DNA of 64,000 nt from an uncultured Roseovarius sp. Lineage in GTDB: Bacteria > Pseudomonadota > Alphaproteobacteria > Rhodobacterales > Rhodobacteraceae. The notes under the pieces are model-generated. The model worked only from the letters and a program-made list of their open reading frames with translations, did no database searches and was not told the origin of the DNA. Numbering within the stretch: position 1 is the stretch's first letter; each line of letters starts with the position of its first letter. The stretch is from assembly GCF_947259555.1 (NCBI RefSeq), contig NZ_CAMYMD010000059.1, positions 62,001 to 126,000 on the forward strand, read 5' to 3'. This document shows, one piece after another, positions 7,916 to 18,025 of the stretch. The position numbers and the translations under genes are program-made.

Positions 7916-9278
7916 ATTCTCTCCCAACTTGGCGAATGCCGGGCGATCGAAGTACAAGGCCCTGGCCGACGCGCTGCGCAAGGCAGTCGCGGATGGCGCC
8001 CTGACGGAAGGGGACAGGCTGCCGCCGGTGCGCGAGCTGGCCTATCGTTGCGGTGTGACCCCCGGCACGGTCGCGCGGGCCTATTCGCTTTTGATCGACG
8101 AGGGGTTGTTGGAGGCGGGCGTCGGGCGCGGAACCTTCGTTGCCGGGGCTGTATCGGCGTCCAGACCGCCACGATGGCCTGAAGCCGTGTCGTTGCGCAC
8201 ACCGGTGCTGCCCGATGGTGGCCAGGGTGCGTTGCTGCGCGATGCGTTGCGCCGGATCGCCGAAGGCGGCGATATGGACGCCTTGCTGGATTATCCCGGG
8301 CGCGACAATGACGGGGCGCTGCGCAAGGCGCTGCACGCGGCGATGGCAGGCCTCCCGATCGGGAATTTCGATGCCGGGGATATCGTGCTGGCGCATGGCG
8401 GGCAGAGCGCGATGCTCGCGGTGTTGCAGACCGTGTTGAAGGGCTCCGACCCGGTGGTTCTGATCGAGGCGGAGGCCTATCCGGGATTTCGCCGGGCTGC
8501 CAGCCTGTGCCGGGCGCGGGTGATCAGCATCGCCTGCGACGGGGAAGGGCCGCTGGTGAGCGAGATCGAGGCGGCGGCGCGAGACGAGGGCGCGCAGATA
8601 TTCTTGACATCGGCAGAGGTAAACAACCCGACGCTCCGCTGTACGAGCGGGGAACGCCGACGCGAGATCGCCGCAGTGGCGCGACGGTATGGACTGCATG
8701 TGCTGGACGACGATTGCTACCGGTTGAACAGGCCCGGTGCCGAAAGCTATCGTGCGCTGCTGCCCGATTTGGGCTGGTACGTGTCGTCCATGTCGAAATC
8801 TTTCGGGCCGGGCCTGCGGGTCGGCTGGGCGATCGGCCCCGAGGGCCGCGCGCCGGATCTGGTGCGGTCGGTTGCCTATGGGTGTTTCGGCGTGGCGCGG
8901 CCGCTGACAGAACTGGCGTATCATGTGCTGACAGACAGCCGATACGGGGCCGTTCTGGCCGCCGCGCGTCGAACCATGGGGCAACGTGTGCGGCAGGCGG
9001 TGAACCACCTGGGCGGCCATGATGTCACCTGGCACGAGGATATCCCGCTCCTTTGGATTTCACTGCCCCTTGGCTGGCGGGCCAGCCGGTTCGTGCGGGC
9101 GGCACAGGCGCAGGGCGTGCTGTTGAAGTCCTCCGAGGAGTTCGTGGCCCGAGAGGCGCGCGCACCGCATTGTGTGCGCCTTGCGGTGGACGGGCGGATC
9201 GCCGAGGGCTGTTTCGAGCGCGCGGTCGACAAGGTGCGCAATCTGCTGGACAATCCGCAGGAGGAACTGACGGTCTGA
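7905..9278 (+). CDS. MocR-type transcriptional regulator (GntR HTH fused to aminotransferase fold)
   Basis: A 457-residue fusion. Residues about 10-75 form a GntR winged helix (GDRLPPVRELAYRCGVTPGTVARAY), and residues about 90-450 a class I aminotransferase-like domain. The PLP-binding lysine is in SSMSKSFGPGLRVGW. In this family PLP or its adduct with an amino compound acts as effector rather than in catalysis. It is divergent from a DUF1127 gene and the shared region carries repeated boxes (7831-7915). The effector cannot be told from the sequence. Confidence 0.9.
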   Translation: MDTIFSPNLANAGRSKYKALADALRKAVADGALTEGDRLPPVRELAYRCGVTPGTVARAYSLLIDEGLLEAGVGRGTFVAGAVSASRPPRWPEAVSLRTPVLPDGGQGALLRDALRRIAEGGDMDALLDYPGRDNDGALRKALHAAMAGLPIGNFDAGDIVLAHGGQSAMLAVLQTVLKGSDPVVLIEAEAYPGFRRAASLCRARVISIACDGEGPLVSEIEAAARDEGAQIFLTSAEVNNPTLRCTSGERRREIAAVARRYGLHVLDDDCYRLNRPGAESYRALLPDLGWYVSSMSKSFGPGLRVGWAIGPEGRAPDLVRSVAYGCFGVARPLTELAYHVLTDSRYGAVLAAARRTMGQRVRQAVNHLGGHDVTWHEDIPLLWISLPLGWRASRFVRAAQAQGVLLKSSEEFVAREARAPHCVRLAVDGRIAEGCFERAVDKVRNLLDNPQEELTV

Positions 9279-9346
9279 ATGTGGGGTAATATGATACCGT
9301 AAGTATAACGTATTGAATTCAAACATTTAAATTGCATCAATATCTG

Positions 9347-9374
9347 TTGACCTGTTTTGAAAAGGCTTTATAAC
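9347..9374 (+). promoter_or_regulatory. Sigma-70 promoter of rplM-rpsI
   Basis: TTGACC (9347-9352) and TATAAC (9369-9374) are separated by 16 bp, in an AT-rich stretch about 70 bp before the rplM start. This is one of the best promoter matches in the window. Confidence 0.65.
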
Positions 9375-9441
9375 CCCTGCATCGAAGCTGGGGCGGCGCA
9401 TGTGTCGTTCCAAAACAGTCAAATGATAGGGTTTCCCTGCA

Positions 9442-9906
9442 ATGAAAACATTCTCTGCAACGCCTGCAGATATCGACAAGAAATGGATCCTGATCGACGC
9501 CGAGGGCGTTGTTCTGGGCCGTCTTGCCTCGATCATCGCAATGCGCCTGCGCGGCAAGCACAAGGCGAGCTTTACGCCCCATATGGACACTGGTGACAAC
9601 GTGATCGTCATCAATGCCGACAAGGTGCAGCTCACCGGCAACAAACGCAACAAGCCGAACTACTGGCACACCGGCCATCCGGGCGGCATCAAGAGCCGCA
9701 CCACCGGCGAGATCCTCGAGGGCAAGTACCCCGAGCGCGTCGTGATGCAAGCCGTCAAGCGCATGCTGCCGGGCAACCGCCTGAGCCGCACGTTGATGAC
9801 CAACCTGCGCGTCTATGCCGGCGGCGAACATCCCCACGAGGCCCAGAGCCCCGAGGTGCTGGACGTCAAATCCATGAACTCCAAGAATACGCGGGTGGCT
9901 TACTGA
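9442..9906 (+). CDS. rplM: 50S ribosomal protein L13
   Basis: A 154-residue protein of usual length for bacterial L13. The N-terminal block [19 protein letters not shown] and the middle block [18 protein letters not shown] are characteristic, as is the C-terminal [12 protein letters not shown]. It binds 23S rRNA early in large-subunit assembly. It shares one base with the rpsI start codon (TGATG), so the two are translationally coupled. Confidence 0.97.
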   Translation: MKTFSATPADIDKKWILIDAEGVVLGRLASIIAMRLRGKHKASFTPHMDTGDNVIVINADKVQLTGNKRNKPNYWHTGHPGGIKSRTTGEILEGKYPERVVMQAVKRMLPGNRLSRTLMTNLRVYAGGEHPHEAQSPEVLDVKSMNSKNTRVAY

Positions 9907-10412
9907 TGGCTGAAGAAATCAAATCCCTCGAAGGTCTGGAAGCCGTCGCAGGTGACGTTAGCGTCACCCCCGAAGCGATGGAAGACCCGCGCGAGCCAGT
10001 CCGTGACTCGCTTGGCCGCTCTTATGCCACCGGCAAGCGTAAGGACGCGGTCGCCCGTGTCTGGATCAAACCCGGTTCGGGAAAGATGCTGGTGCGCGAT
10101 GCCAAGGGCAACTATATCGACTACACCAAGTATTTCGCGCGGCCCGTGTTGCAGATGATCCTGCGCCAGCCGTTCGAGGTGGCTGGTGTCACCGAGCAAT
10201 TTGACGTCATGGCGACGGTCAAGGGCGGTGGTCTTTCGGGCCAGGCCGGTGCGGTCAAGCACGGTATCTCGAAGGCGCTCCAGCTTTATGATCCGTCCCT
10301 GCGCGGCGCGCTCAAGGCGGCGGGCTTCCTGACCCGTGACAGCCGCGTGGTGGAACGCAAGAAGTACGGCAAGCGCAAGGCGCGCCGGAGCTTCCAGTTC
10401 TCCAAGCGCTGA
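9906..10412 (+). CDS. rpsI: 30S ribosomal protein S9
   Basis: A 168-residue S9 with the alphaproteobacterial N-terminal extension of about 40 acidic residues before the core, which begins at [14 protein letters not shown]. The C-terminus [14 protein letters not shown] ends in the invariant lysine-arginine tail that reaches the P-site tRNA. It is co-transcribed with rplM and followed by a strong terminator. Confidence 0.97.
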   Translation: MAEEIKSLEGLEAVAGDVSVTPEAMEDPREPVRDSLGRSYATGKRKDAVARVWIKPGSGKMLVRDAKGNYIDYTKYFARPVLQMILRQPFEVAGVTEQFDVMATVKGGGLSGQAGAVKHGISKALQLYDPSLRGALKAAGFLTRDSRVVERKKYGKRKARRSFQFSKR

Positions 10413-10436
10413 TTCGGTTTGCGCCAGTACTGCGAG

Positions 10437-10462
10437 GGGCCGCCCGTTGGGGCGGCCCTTTT
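10437..10462 (+). terminator. Terminator of rplM-rpsI
   Basis: Perfect 9-bp arms GGGCCGCCC (10437-10445) and GGGCGGCCC (10450-10458), loop GTTG, then TTTT. Confidence 0.85.
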
Positions 10463-10477
10463 GCGTTCGGCCAAGTC

Positions 10478-10846
10478 TTATCCTGTGGTCTGATCCGTCG
10501 CGGGCGTGCGCCGCTCCTGCATGAACTGATCGAATTCCGCCTTGTCGCGGGCGTCACGCAGGCGTTGCAGGAAGGTGTCGAACTGTTCCTGTTCTTCCTC
10601 CAGACGGCGCAGCGTGTCGGCCTTGTAGGCGTCAAAGGCGCTGTTGCCCGAGGGGCTGTGGCGGGTGAGGCGGGCGGATGTGCGGCTGCAGGACATGCGA
10701 TTACTCCAGATCATGTAGCCCAGGAGGGCGAGGCCGATGGGCCAGAAGACGATGAAGCCCAGAACCATGGCGATGATCCAGGCGGGTTTGCCCTGCCGGT
10801 CGAGCCAGGTTTCGGCCCGTGCGGGCCATGCGGCGATGGTGGACAT
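10478..10846 (-). CDS. DUF2852 membrane protein
   Basis: A 122-residue protein with one hydrophobic segment near residues 22-46 (WIIAMVLGFIVFWPIGLALLG) and a charged helical C-terminal half rich in glutamate, arginine and leucine (EEEQEQFDTFLQRLRDARDKAEF). This matches DUF2852, a family common in alphaproteobacteria and without known function. It is the last gene of a minus-strand run and lies 87 bp past tetR, so it may have its own promoter. Confidence 0.8.
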   Translation of the reverse strand: MSTIAAWPARAETWLDRQGKPAWIIAMVLGFIVFWPIGLALLGYMIWSNRMSCSRTSARLTRHSPSGNSAFDAYKADTLRRLEEEQEQFDTFLQRLRDARDKAEFDQFMQERRTPATDQTTG

Positions 10847-10933
10847 GGGTACTCCTCTTGCGGTGTGAATGTTGCTTACATTTACATAGATGGGGATGGC
10901 AGGTCGTCGTGCAAGAGGGGCACGCGGAAATTT

Positions 10934-11551
10934 TCAGCTGTCGGGCGGGATGAGGCCGAGGCCGCGCAGGTAGACCGCGATGCCGGATTCCAGCAGGTCC
11001 TCGGGCGGGAAGGGCGCGCGCGCGCCGGGATTCCCGCGCGCGAAAAGCTCGACCACGCCGTGGCTCATCGCCCAGACATGGGCCGCGAACATCGCCGCAG
11101 GCGGGCGGCGGTCGGGTGGCAGGTGGGCCGAGAGCGCCTCGGCAGCGCGGATGAGAATGGCCTGCGCGCGCCCAGCGGCATTGGCGAGTTCCGGGCTGCA
11201 ATTGACCGAGAGGCCGGATTCGAACATCGCCACGTAATGCCCGGCATTGCTGCGGGCAAACTCCAGATAGGCGCGGCCCGTCGCCATGAAGGCCGCCAGC
11301 GGATTGGGTTGGCCCTCGTCAAAGGCCGCCTCCATGCGGGTGACAAAGATCTCGTAGCCCTGGCGCGCGGCCTCGGCGATCAGCGCCTCGCGCCCCGAGA
11401 AATGGCGATAGGGGGCGGCGGGCGAGACGCCGGCCAGCTTGGCGGCCTCGGCCATGGTAAAGCCTTGCGGCCCGCGCTCGGCAATCAGATCAAGCGTCGC
11501 CTCGACCAGTGCCTGCCGCAGGTTGCCATGGTGATACCCCTGTTTAGCCAT
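10934..11551 (-). CDS. TetR-family transcriptional regulator
   Basis: A 205-residue protein with a typical N-terminal TetR helix-turn-helix ([21 protein letters not shown], near residues 31-51) and a C-terminal ligand domain with the TetR_C_33/WHG pattern ([19 protein letters not shown]). The start at 11551 gives [12 protein letters not shown], the usual beginning of this subgroup. It overlaps the ppk2 stop by 8 bp, so it is translated with ppk2 and may regulate that operon. Confidence 0.88.
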   Translation of the reverse strand: MAKQGYHHGNLRQALVEATLDLIAERGPQGFTMAEAAKLAGVSPAAPYRHFSGREALIAEAARQGYEIFVTRMEAAFDEGQPNPLAAFMATGRAYLEFARSNAGHYVAMFESGLSVNCSPELANAAGRAQAILIRAAEALSAHLPPDRRPPAAMFAAHVWAMSHGVVELFARGNPGARAPFPPEDLLESGIAVYLRGLGLIPPDS

Positions 11552-12413
11552 TCCAGATGTCGGGCCCGCCCGCAATGGTGGTGTCGCAGGTGCCGACGGC
11601 GCGGGGCTGCTTGCGGCTATAATCGAGGTGGCTGAGCACATGACGGATGGCGGCGAGGCGGGCGCGGCGCTTGTCATCGCTGCGGATCACGGTCCAGGGG
11701 GTGCGGGGGCTGTGGCTGCGGGCCAGCGTTTCCTCGATGGCGGCGCTGTAGGCGTCCCATTTGTGCAGACCGTCGACGTCGATCCGGCTGAGTTTCCATT
11801 GCTTGAGCGGGCTTTGCTCGCGCTTGAGGAAGCGGCGTAGCTGTTCGGCGCGGCCGACGTTGAGCCAGAACTTGAACAGGTGTATGCCCTCATCGACCAG
11901 CATGCGCTCGAAATCGGGCACCTGGCCGAAGAACGACTCGCGCTCGGCCTGGGTGCAGAAGCCGAAGACATGTTCGATCACGCCGCGATTGTACCAACTG
12001 CGGTCATAGAACACGATCTGGCCGCCTGCGGGCAGATGGTCGATATAGCGCTGGAAATACCATTGCGTGGCCTCGGTATCGGAGGGTTTGGGCAGCGCCA
12101 CAACCCGCGCGCCGCGCGGGTTCAGGTTTTCGCGGAACCGCTTGATGGTGCCGCCCTTGCCGGCGGCGTCGCGCCCCTCGAAGACGATGGCCACGCGCGC
12201 GCCGGTCTCGCGCGCCCAGTGCTGCAACTTCACGAGTTCGATCTGGAGGTGCTCAAGCTCTTTCTCATAGGTCTTCTTGGCCATGCGCTCGGAATAGGGA
12301 AAGCCGGGATCAAGTACATCGTCCTTGTCGGCGCGACGGATGGCGTCGCGCACCTCGCGGGGGGCGTCGTTCTCGAAAAAGGCGCTGATCGCGCCGTCAA
12401 AGGGGAGCTCCAT
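11544..12413 (-). CDS. ppk2: Polyphosphate kinase 2
   Basis: A 289-residue single-domain PPK2. The P-loop is in [15 protein letters not shown] and the Walker B/lid region in [18 protein letters not shown]. Class I PPK2 enzymes transfer phosphate between polyphosphate and nucleoside diphosphates. The ATG at 12413 is chosen because the frame further upstream only mirrors the neighbouring hydrolase gene. It lies 37 bp after the hydrolase gene and is coupled to tetR. Confidence 0.92.
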   Translation of the reverse strand: MELPFDGAISAFFENDAPREVRDAIRRADKDDVLDPGFPYSERMAKKTYEKELEHLQIELVKLQHWARETGARVAIVFEGRDAAGKGGTIKRFRENLNPRGARVVALPKPSDTEATQWYFQRYIDHLPAGGQIVFYDRSWYNRGVIEHVFGFCTQAERESFFGQVPDFERMLVDEGIHLFKFWLNVGRAEQLRRFLKREQSPLKQWKLSRIDVDGLHKWDAYSAAIEETLARSHSPRTPWTVIRSDDKRRARLAAIRHVLSHLDYSRKQPRAVGTCDTTIAGGPDIWNG

Positions 12414-12450
12414 GCCGGGCCTCTTTATTGTGGTGCCCCAGTATGGCGGC

Positions 12451-13425
12451 TCACTCCGGCGGGCGCAATCCGGCGCGGGTCGCGGCGCGATGGATCGCGG
12501 CGATGACCGCATCGGTAGCGGCATGGTGGGGCATGTGGCCGATGCCGTCGAGAGCGGTGAGGCTGGCACCGTCGACCTGCTCGGCGAGGGGCTGAGAATG
12601 GATCGAAAGGCCGACCGTGGTGTCGGCGGTACCATGGACGATTTCCACCGGGAGTGCGAGTTCGTCGTAGCGGGTGTGCAGCGCCTCAATCTCCGAGAGC
12701 AGGTTGGCGCGTTGCAGGGCGTTGGCGCGCAAGCTGTGCCGCCGCAGGGTCAGCCCCGCGCCGATATGATCAAGATAGCCCTCGGGGGGCGCTTGCGGGG
12801 TGAAAATCTCTGACACGGCCTGTTCGACGCGGTTATCATCGACATATGCGGTGATGAACGGGATCACGAGAGGCCCGAGGACGGGATGCGACAGCACGCG
12901 GTAATAGGTCGAGAGGCCGCTCTCCCACGGCTTGGCCGCACCTGCCAGATCGACGAGGGCGGCGATATGGTCGGGCTGCGTGACCGCCCAGGCCAGCGCC
13001 ACCGCGCCGCCGTAGCTGTGGCCCAGCACGATGGGCCGCTCTGCCCCTAACTGCGCGGCGGCCTTGTGCAGCAGCGCGGCCTGTTGGGCGATCGTGGCCC
13101 CGGTCCGGTTGATCCGCTCGGTATAGCCGAGGCCCGGACGGTCGAGCACGATGACACGGTAGTCAGCCGCAAGGCGCGGGGCCAGATCAAAGGTCATGTC
13201 GCGGGTATTGCCGGAGGCCCCGTGAATGAGCACCAGATCCGGCACCGAGCCGTCATCGGGGCCCATCACCACGCCGTGCACGCGGGTGCCATCCACCTCG
13301 ATGATCTGGCCCTCGGGCGGGAAGGCGGTCTCGGCCCTCGCCTCGTGGAGGCGCGCACGATGTTGCGTCCAGCCCCAAAGGGCGGCCATGACAACCGCGA
13401 AGACTATCAGGGACTTAACGGCCAA
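12451..13425 (-). CDS. Alpha/beta hydrolase with N-terminal membrane anchor
   Basis: A 324-residue protein. A hydrophobic signal-anchor covers residues 4-19, and the alpha/beta-hydrolase fold follows. HGASGN forms the oxyanion region, GHSYGG carries the nucleophile serine near residue 149, and a conserved GHMPHH near the end supplies the histidine. The substrate is unknown. The frame starts with TTG at 13425, overlapping the metA stop by 11 bp; an ATG at 13389 is the alternative but would cut the anchor. Translation coupling to metA favours the TTG. Confidence 0.8.
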   Translation of the reverse strand: MAVKSLIVFAVVMAALWGWTQHRARLHEARAETAFPPEGQIIEVDGTRVHGVVMGPDDGSVPDLVLIHGASGNTRDMTFDLAPRLAADYRVIVLDRPGLGYTERINRTGATIAQQAALLHKAAAQLGAERPIVLGHSYGGAVALAWAVTQPDHIAALVDLAGAAKPWESGLSTYYRVLSHPVLGPLVIPFITAYVDDNRVEQAVSEIFTPQAPPEGYLDHIGAGLTLRRHSLRANALQRANLLSEIEALHTRYDELALPVEIVHGTADTTVGLSIHSQPLAEQVDGASLTALDGIGHMPHHAATDAVIAAIHRAATRAGLRPPE

Positions 13426-14338
13426 TGTTCATTTGCTCGAACGGGGTGGTCTGGTAGATCTGGTTGATCCAGTTGCCATAGAGCAGATGCGCGTGACTGC
13501 GCCAGCGATTCGAGGGCGGGCAGGCGGGATCGTCGCCGGGATAGTAGTTGCACGGCACGTTGATCGGGGTGCTGCTCGCGACGTCGCGGTCATATTCCTG
13601 TTTCAGCGTGTCGCTGTCATATTCGAAATGGTTGAAGATATAGAGCGCGCGGTGCCCGGTATCCTCGACCAGACAAGGGCCGACCTCGTCACTGTCGAGA
13701 AGGATCGACAGGCCCGGCACCGCCTCGATCTCGGCGCGCTTCATCTCGGTCCAGCGGCTGACGGGAATGACGCAATCATCCGAAAACCCGCGCAGATAGG
13801 GCGAGGCCCGGTCCATGTTGCGATGCCGGAAGCAGCCGAAGGCCTTGTGGCCCAGCATATGCTTTTTGACGCCGTGGAAATGGTTGATCATCGCCATCCC
13901 GCCCCAGCAGACGCCGAAGGTGGAATGCACATGGGTCTGGGTCCACTCAAAAACGCGCGCCAACTCGTCCCAATAGGTGACGGCATCGAATTCCAGATGT
14001 TCGATCGGCGCGCCGGTGATGATCAGCCCGTCATATTTGTCGCCCGATGCCGCCACCTCCTCGAAGGGGCGATAAAAGCTTTCCATATGCTCGGCGGCGG
14101 TGTTCCTGGTCTGGTGCTCGCTCATCCGGATGAGATCAAGCTCGATCTGCAAAGGCGTCGCCCCGATCAGGCGAGCGAACTGGTTCTCGGTCTGAATCTT
14201 CTTGGGCATAAGGTTCAAGAGACCGATGCGCAGGGGGCGGATATCCTGCCGCGACGCCTGATCCGGGTCCATCACCATCACCCCCTCGCGCGTGAGCACG
14301 GCATAGGCAGGCAGATCGGCGGGCATCTTGATGGGCAT
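13415..14338 (-). CDS. metA: Homoserine O-acetyl/succinyltransferase
   Basis: A 307-residue MetA. It acylates homoserine at the entry to methionine synthesis. Typical segments are [21 protein letters not shown] near the N-terminus, the nucleophile cysteine in FGVCWGG, and the histidine-glutamate pair in IFNHFEY. The start at 14338 ([12 protein letters not shown]) is the family start. Whether acetyl- or succinyl-CoA is used depends on one active-site residue and is not decided here. No convincing S-adenosylmethionine riboswitch was found in its leader. Confidence 0.94.
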   Translation of the reverse strand: MPIKMPADLPAYAVLTREGVMVMDPDQASRQDIRPLRIGLLNLMPKKIQTENQFARLIGATPLQIELDLIRMSEHQTRNTAAEHMESFYRPFEEVAASGDKYDGLIITGAPIEHLEFDAVTYWDELARVFEWTQTHVHSTFGVCWGGMAMINHFHGVKKHMLGHKAFGCFRHRNMDRASPYLRGFSDDCVIPVSRWTEMKRAEIEAVPGLSILLDSDEVGPCLVEDTGHRALYIFNHFEYDSDTLKQEYDRDVASSTPINVPCNYYPGDDPACPPSNRWRSHAHLLYGNWINQIYQTTPFEQMNIGR

Positions 14339-14499
14339 GGGGTACAGTCCTGAATTTCCAGCGTTCGGGAGAGATAGGGGGATTTTGCGCAAAGTTCCAG
14401 TGCGCGGCTTCGGAAGTGTTCGCAGATCCTCCCATCGGAGATTTTTCTTCGGGATTACACCAAAAGAGTGTATTTTGAAGAAAATATGGGAGAAATGAA

Positions 14500-15432
14500 T
14501 TGAAACAGATAGGGAATTACCTTGGCTTGGCATTTCTTGCGTTGGCGGCATGCGGTGCAAGAGATGTTCAACCGGAAATGAAGGTGTTTGCAGACAGTTA
14601 TAACGCCGTCCAATCCGGCATGGAGAAGAAGATCAAGCCACAATTGGCGCTTGCACGGCAACAAGACCAGAAACATGCCGCGAAACACCGGCACGCATGG
14701 GCACTGAGCGTTGGATGTGGAAACGCATCGGCATTTGCCAATCTTGGGAAGGATGCAGATTGCAAGATTGATCGTGTCGTCCCAAAGACAGCCCCGAAGC
14801 TTCCGATACATCCCGCCGAGGCGGTTCAGCGGAAAATGCGCGCGCTTGATAACTACATCTCGTCTTTGCAGCTGATTGTAGGATCGACACTTGAAGATGA
14901 GCTGTCGGCAGCGTTCAAGGCTGCGTCAGACGCCAGCAAAGATCTCGACAAAGCACTTGATGAAAATAACATTCAATCTCCGGTAGCCAAGGTTCCTGAT
15001 GGGATTGCTAAGATTCAACCTGCAGCAAGCTTTTTGGTCAGAAACGCGCGGCATCGAAAACTTAGGCAGACTGTTACTGGATCGCAGCAGAATGTTGAAG
15101 ACCTGATCGAAGAAATCATGCTGTTGGTGATTGGGATGAACCTCGATCCCCAATTTGTAAAGCTCTCCGATGATTTGGCAGCAGCAGGGAAAGCAGCGGG
15201 AGACGCCAAGCTCGACGGCAGCGATACGCAGTATGAACGAGCGCTTGAACAACTAGAGAACGCGCATTCGAAATTCGTGTCGTATGAAAGGAAGTCGATC
15301 CTGGGTAAGCTGCGTCGGATTGCTATCACGCATAACAGTTTGGCCAAAGCGCTTCAGGCCAACGCAACCGCAGATGAAGTGAACTCGTTCTTGGGTGATC
15401 TTGTAGAACTAAAAGAAGCCGTGGAGGGTTGA
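14500..15432 (+). CDS. Predicted helical lipoprotein of unknown function
   Basis: A 310-residue protein not recognised by family. It starts with TTG, preceded by GGGAG at 14488-14492. The signal peptide ends in a lipobox LALAACGA, predicting lipidation of the cysteine near residue 18. The mature part is rich in charged helices and has two further cysteines (VGCGNASAF and DADCKID). Base composition is clearly lower in GC than both neighbours and codon use is less biased, pointing to recent transfer. It is followed after 3 bp by a small helical protein gene, so the two form a cassette. Confidence 0.75.
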   Translation: MKQIGNYLGLAFLALAACGARDVQPEMKVFADSYNAVQSGMEKKIKPQLALARQQDQKHAAKHRHAWALSVGCGNASAFANLGKDADCKIDRVVPKTAPKLPIHPAEAVQRKMRALDNYISSLQLIVGSTLEDELSAAFKAASDASKDLDKALDENNIQSPVAKVPDGIAKIQPAASFLVRNARHRKLRQTVTGSQQNVEDLIEEIMLLVIGMNLDPQFVKLSDDLAAAGKAAGDAKLDGSDTQYERALEQLENAHSKFVSYERKSILGKLRRIAITHNSLAKALQANATADEVNSFLGDLVELKEAVEG

Positions 15433-15435
15433 GCC

Positions 15436-15792
15436 ATGACAAACATTACGCCGAAATCACGCGGCGCTGTGCGCAGGATTGACAACGACATCGAGAAGTT
15501 GATGTTGAAAAATAGGGTCCTTTGGCGAAAAGCGGTTGAAAATGGAGACGCCGCTTCTGAAAGGGAACTCACAAAAAATTATCAAGACCTTTGGTCCCTG
15601 CGAGAAAAGGTGTTTGAAGCGCGGGTCAAGTTCGAAATGTCCAACTTGGGCGAAAGCCAAGCTGAAAAGGCTTTGACCGATGCAGCCAAAGATGTTCGGA
15701 GCTTCGCGGATCGGGTTAGAACATTGACCGACATCGTGAACGCAACAGCCCAGATGTTCAGCATTGCCGCAAGAATAGTTACTTTACTCTGA
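15436..15792 (+). CDS. Small helical protein, partner of the upstream lipoprotein
   Basis: A 118-residue protein of unknown family. Residues 10-80 are strongly helical and charged (RIDNDIEKLMLKN, LREKVFEARVKFEMSN), and the C-terminus ends with a more hydrophobic stretch NATAQMFSIAARIVTLL. No signal peptide is seen. It follows the lipoprotein gene by 3 bp and shares its low GC. Its 3' end overlaps the convergent P-loop gene by 9 bp. Confidence 0.65.
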   Translation: MTNITPKSRGAVRRIDNDIEKLMLKNRVLWRKAVENGDAASERELTKNYQDLWSLREKVFEARVKFEMSNLGESQAEKALTDAAKDVRSFADRVRTLTDIVNATAQMFSIAARIVTLL

Positions 15793-16641
15793 CGGTAATG
15801 ACTCGGCAATCAACGTTTCAAAGCTTTCCTGATCGCAGACATCTGCCACCTCTTGAGCGCTAAGCGTAATACCCCATTTCGCCATCGCCTCGTAGCGCGG
15901 CTGTCGGTGTGCGAGGGCGCGGGCAAAGGTCCAGCGGATGAAGCTGTCGGGATCAACGTCACCTGCCTGGCACCTGTTTTCTTTAAGATATTCGTCCCAT
16001 GCGGCATCGAGGAACTCGGGCTGGTAGGCCATCGGTTTGGGCGCGCGGTCAAAGCGGCGGATAAGCTCGGCGGTATGCGCCTCGGACCCTTCGATATAGA
16101 TCAGCAGGCAGTGGCGGGCGAGCTCCGAAAGCAGCGGATCGTTCGGATCGTCGCCATCCACCCATTCGCAGATCGACCCGCCGGTATCGCAGATGAAATT
16201 CGGATAGCCGTAGAGCCGCTCGGCGCGCTCGATGAAATGGCCGGTATCCATCAGCGCGTTGATCTCGGCCTGACGAAACTGTTCCTGCCGACGGCGGTAG
16301 TCCTCAATCGGCATGCCGCCCTTCTCGGGGTCGCCCGGCTTGCCGAGGTAGGTCGAGACCGGGGCGAGATTGTCAAAAGTGATGTTGGAGCCGATATAGA
16401 TCGAGTCCGACAAGAGCAGGTCGCGCAGGAACGGCACCTGCATGGCATGCGCCTTGGCGTTGTCGACAATGAGTTCGCCCATGTAGCGGGTGCCGATGCG
16501 ATAGTCGATGGAGTAGTGAAACCATCCGCCCTGATCGCGCAGCAGGTTGGAGACATGGGTCTTGCCCAGGCCCGACATGCCGTAGAACAGCACCCGTTTA
16601 TGCGTCGCCTCACGCCAGTCCTGCGCGGTCTGATAGATCAT
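15784..16641 (-). CDS. P-loop ATPase/kinase-like protein of unknown function
   Basis: A 285-residue protein with a Walker A motif FYGMSGLGKTHVSNLL near residues 19-34. It also has a TGGSICEWVD segment near the middle that may form a second phosphate-side element. The N-terminus TAQDWREATHKRVLFYG and the short length are unlike classical AAA proteins; it is more like small NTP-dependent kinases. I know homologues only as unnamed ATPases in Rhodobacteraceae. It is monocistronic. Confidence 0.65.
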   Translation of the reverse strand: MIYQTAQDWREATHKRVLFYGMSGLGKTHVSNLLRDQGGWFHYSIDYRIGTRYMGELIVDNAKAHAMQVPFLRDLLLSDSIYIGSNITFDNLAPVSTYLGKPGDPEKGGMPIEDYRRRQEQFRQAEINALMDTGHFIERAERLYGYPNFICDTGGSICEWVDGDDPNDPLLSELARHCLLIYIEGSEAHTAELIRRFDRAPKPMAYQPEFLDAAWDEYLKENRCQAGDVDPDSFIRWTFARALAHRQPRYEAMAKWGITLSAQEVADVCDQESFETLIAESLPSE

Positions 16642-16714
16642 CGCCTGTCCCCTTTGGTCATGGTGCTACAAAGAGCGCGCGGGGGCGTCAAATGGCAAAA
16701 CATGTTTACCCATG

Positions 16715-16745
16715 AAAAAGCCCGCCCCCGGGTCTGGGGACGGGT
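16715..16745 (-). terminator. Terminator of the FadL-type porin gene
   Basis: On the minus strand a GC-rich hairpin (arms CCCGTCCCC and GGGGCGGG with small irregularity) ends in CTTTTT. It lies 24 bp past the porin stop. Confidence 0.75.
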
Positions 16746-16768
16746 TCATATCTGACTGATCCAGGGTT

Positions 16769-17887
16769 TCAGAAATGGACGCCAAGCTTGAGTCCGACGC
16801 TGATTGCGTCGTTGTTCTTAAAATTGCCACGCACCGTGTCGGGCGTACCAGTCTCGGGGCGTGCATCGCCAAGCACCGTGTAGCGAATACCTGCCGAGAT
16901 ATCGATCGCATCGCTTACCTTGTACTTGGCACCAAGAGAAATCGCCTGGCTGCCATCAGTGGGAGCGAGGGGCGATACGATGTTGTCGCTGCCGCCGGTC
17001 TCGTGCGTGTAGCTCAGGCTGGCGGAAAGCTTTTCGGTAAAGCGGCGACCGACACCGATTTGATAGGTGATCGAGTCGTCAAGCTGTGCGAGATTCGGAA
17101 CGGCGCTTGGCGGGTCGAGGCTGAACGCTTCCCATTCCGACCAGCGGACCGAGCCAAACACAAGCGTGTCCTTCGCCACACCGGATTGCACCGCGAGCTT
17201 GACCGATTGCGGCAATTCAACCTGCGTGTCGCCTGTAACGACCGGAAAGCCGGGCCCACCTGCGGCGACCGGGATATTCTCGAAACTGGACATGCTCAGA
17301 TCAATCGACGAATGCCATGTCAGCGAGGCCCGGAAGGCGATTTCGGGGATCTCGTATGCGGCGCCGAGCACAGCACCCACACCATTGTCGGAGCGGAACT
17401 TGACATTGTAGCCGCTGAGCGGGCCATAGGCGAGGCCGCCGAGAGTGATCTCACCTTTGGCACTGGCCACGCGGGGACCACCGTAAACCGAAATCCGATC
17501 CGTGGGACGATACTTCAACAAGGCGGTGATGCCGAAACTCTCTGCATCCGCACTAGTGGTGCCGAGCAGGGTTGTCGCGGGGTTGCCACCGTATTCGACG
17601 TCCGAACCATAGGGTTCATCCGCGATCAGGGCAAACGACAGACGCTCGCCGAAATCCAACTTCAGGGCGCCACCAAAAACAGTAAAGTCACCGCCCACGT
17701 TGCTGATGGAATTCCCGAGAAGATCGCTACCTGTGAGGTCTGGCGTCACAAAGCCAAGAGACAGCTCCGCATAGTTCCCCTGCTCGAAAATGATGTCGAT
17801 TGGCGTGCCGCTGCGATCAAGGCCGCCTGCGTGAGCCGTGCCTGCCGTTACGGCGAACGCCGTTGCGGCCAGTGCGAGTCTTTTCAT
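16769..17887 (-). CDS. Outer membrane transport protein, OmpP1/FadL/TodX family
   Basis: A 372-residue beta-barrel protein with signal peptide (MKRLALAATAFAVTAGTAHAGG, cleaved near residue 20). Alternating hydrophobic strands run through the sequence and it ends in a C-terminal phenylalanine (LKLGVHF), the outer-membrane insertion signal. FadL-type channels pass long-chain fatty acids or aromatic compounds. The start at 17887 has GGAGAGGGAC upstream. It is a single-gene unit; a second FadL-type porin is at 21663-22928. Confidence 0.85.
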   Translation of the reverse strand: MKRLALAATAFAVTAGTAHAGGLDRSGTPIDIIFEQGNYAELSLGFVTPDLTGSDLLGNSISNVGGDFTVFGGALKLDFGERLSFALIADEPYGSDVEYGGNPATTLLGTTSADAESFGITALLKYRPTDRISVYGGPRVASAKGEITLGGLAYGPLSGYNVKFRSDNGVGAVLGAAYEIPEIAFRASLTWHSSIDLSMSSFENIPVAAGGPGFPVVTGDTQVELPQSVKLAVQSGVAKDTLVFGSVRWSEWEAFSLDPPSAVPNLAQLDDSITYQIGVGRRFTEKLSASLSYTHETGGSDNIVSPLAPTDGSQAISLGAKYKVSDAIDISAGIRYTVLGDARPETGTPDTVRGNFKNNDAISVGLKLGVHF

Positions 17888-18025
17888 GATGTCCCTCTCC
17901 TCCAGAGTAATGCACGCCACATTACTGTTACGTGCAGGCCGGTCAATTGGCGACGCCGCGTCACAAGGATACGGCCTGGGGGGGGTGGCGCGGCGGACAC
18001 ACTTTTTAAGGGAAACCCTGCAAAA

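Noticed and set aside
14339-14499. S-adenosylmethionine riboswitch (SAM-II type) in the metA leader
   Set aside because: The leader was read for the conserved pseudoknot pieces of SAM-II and none could be aligned.
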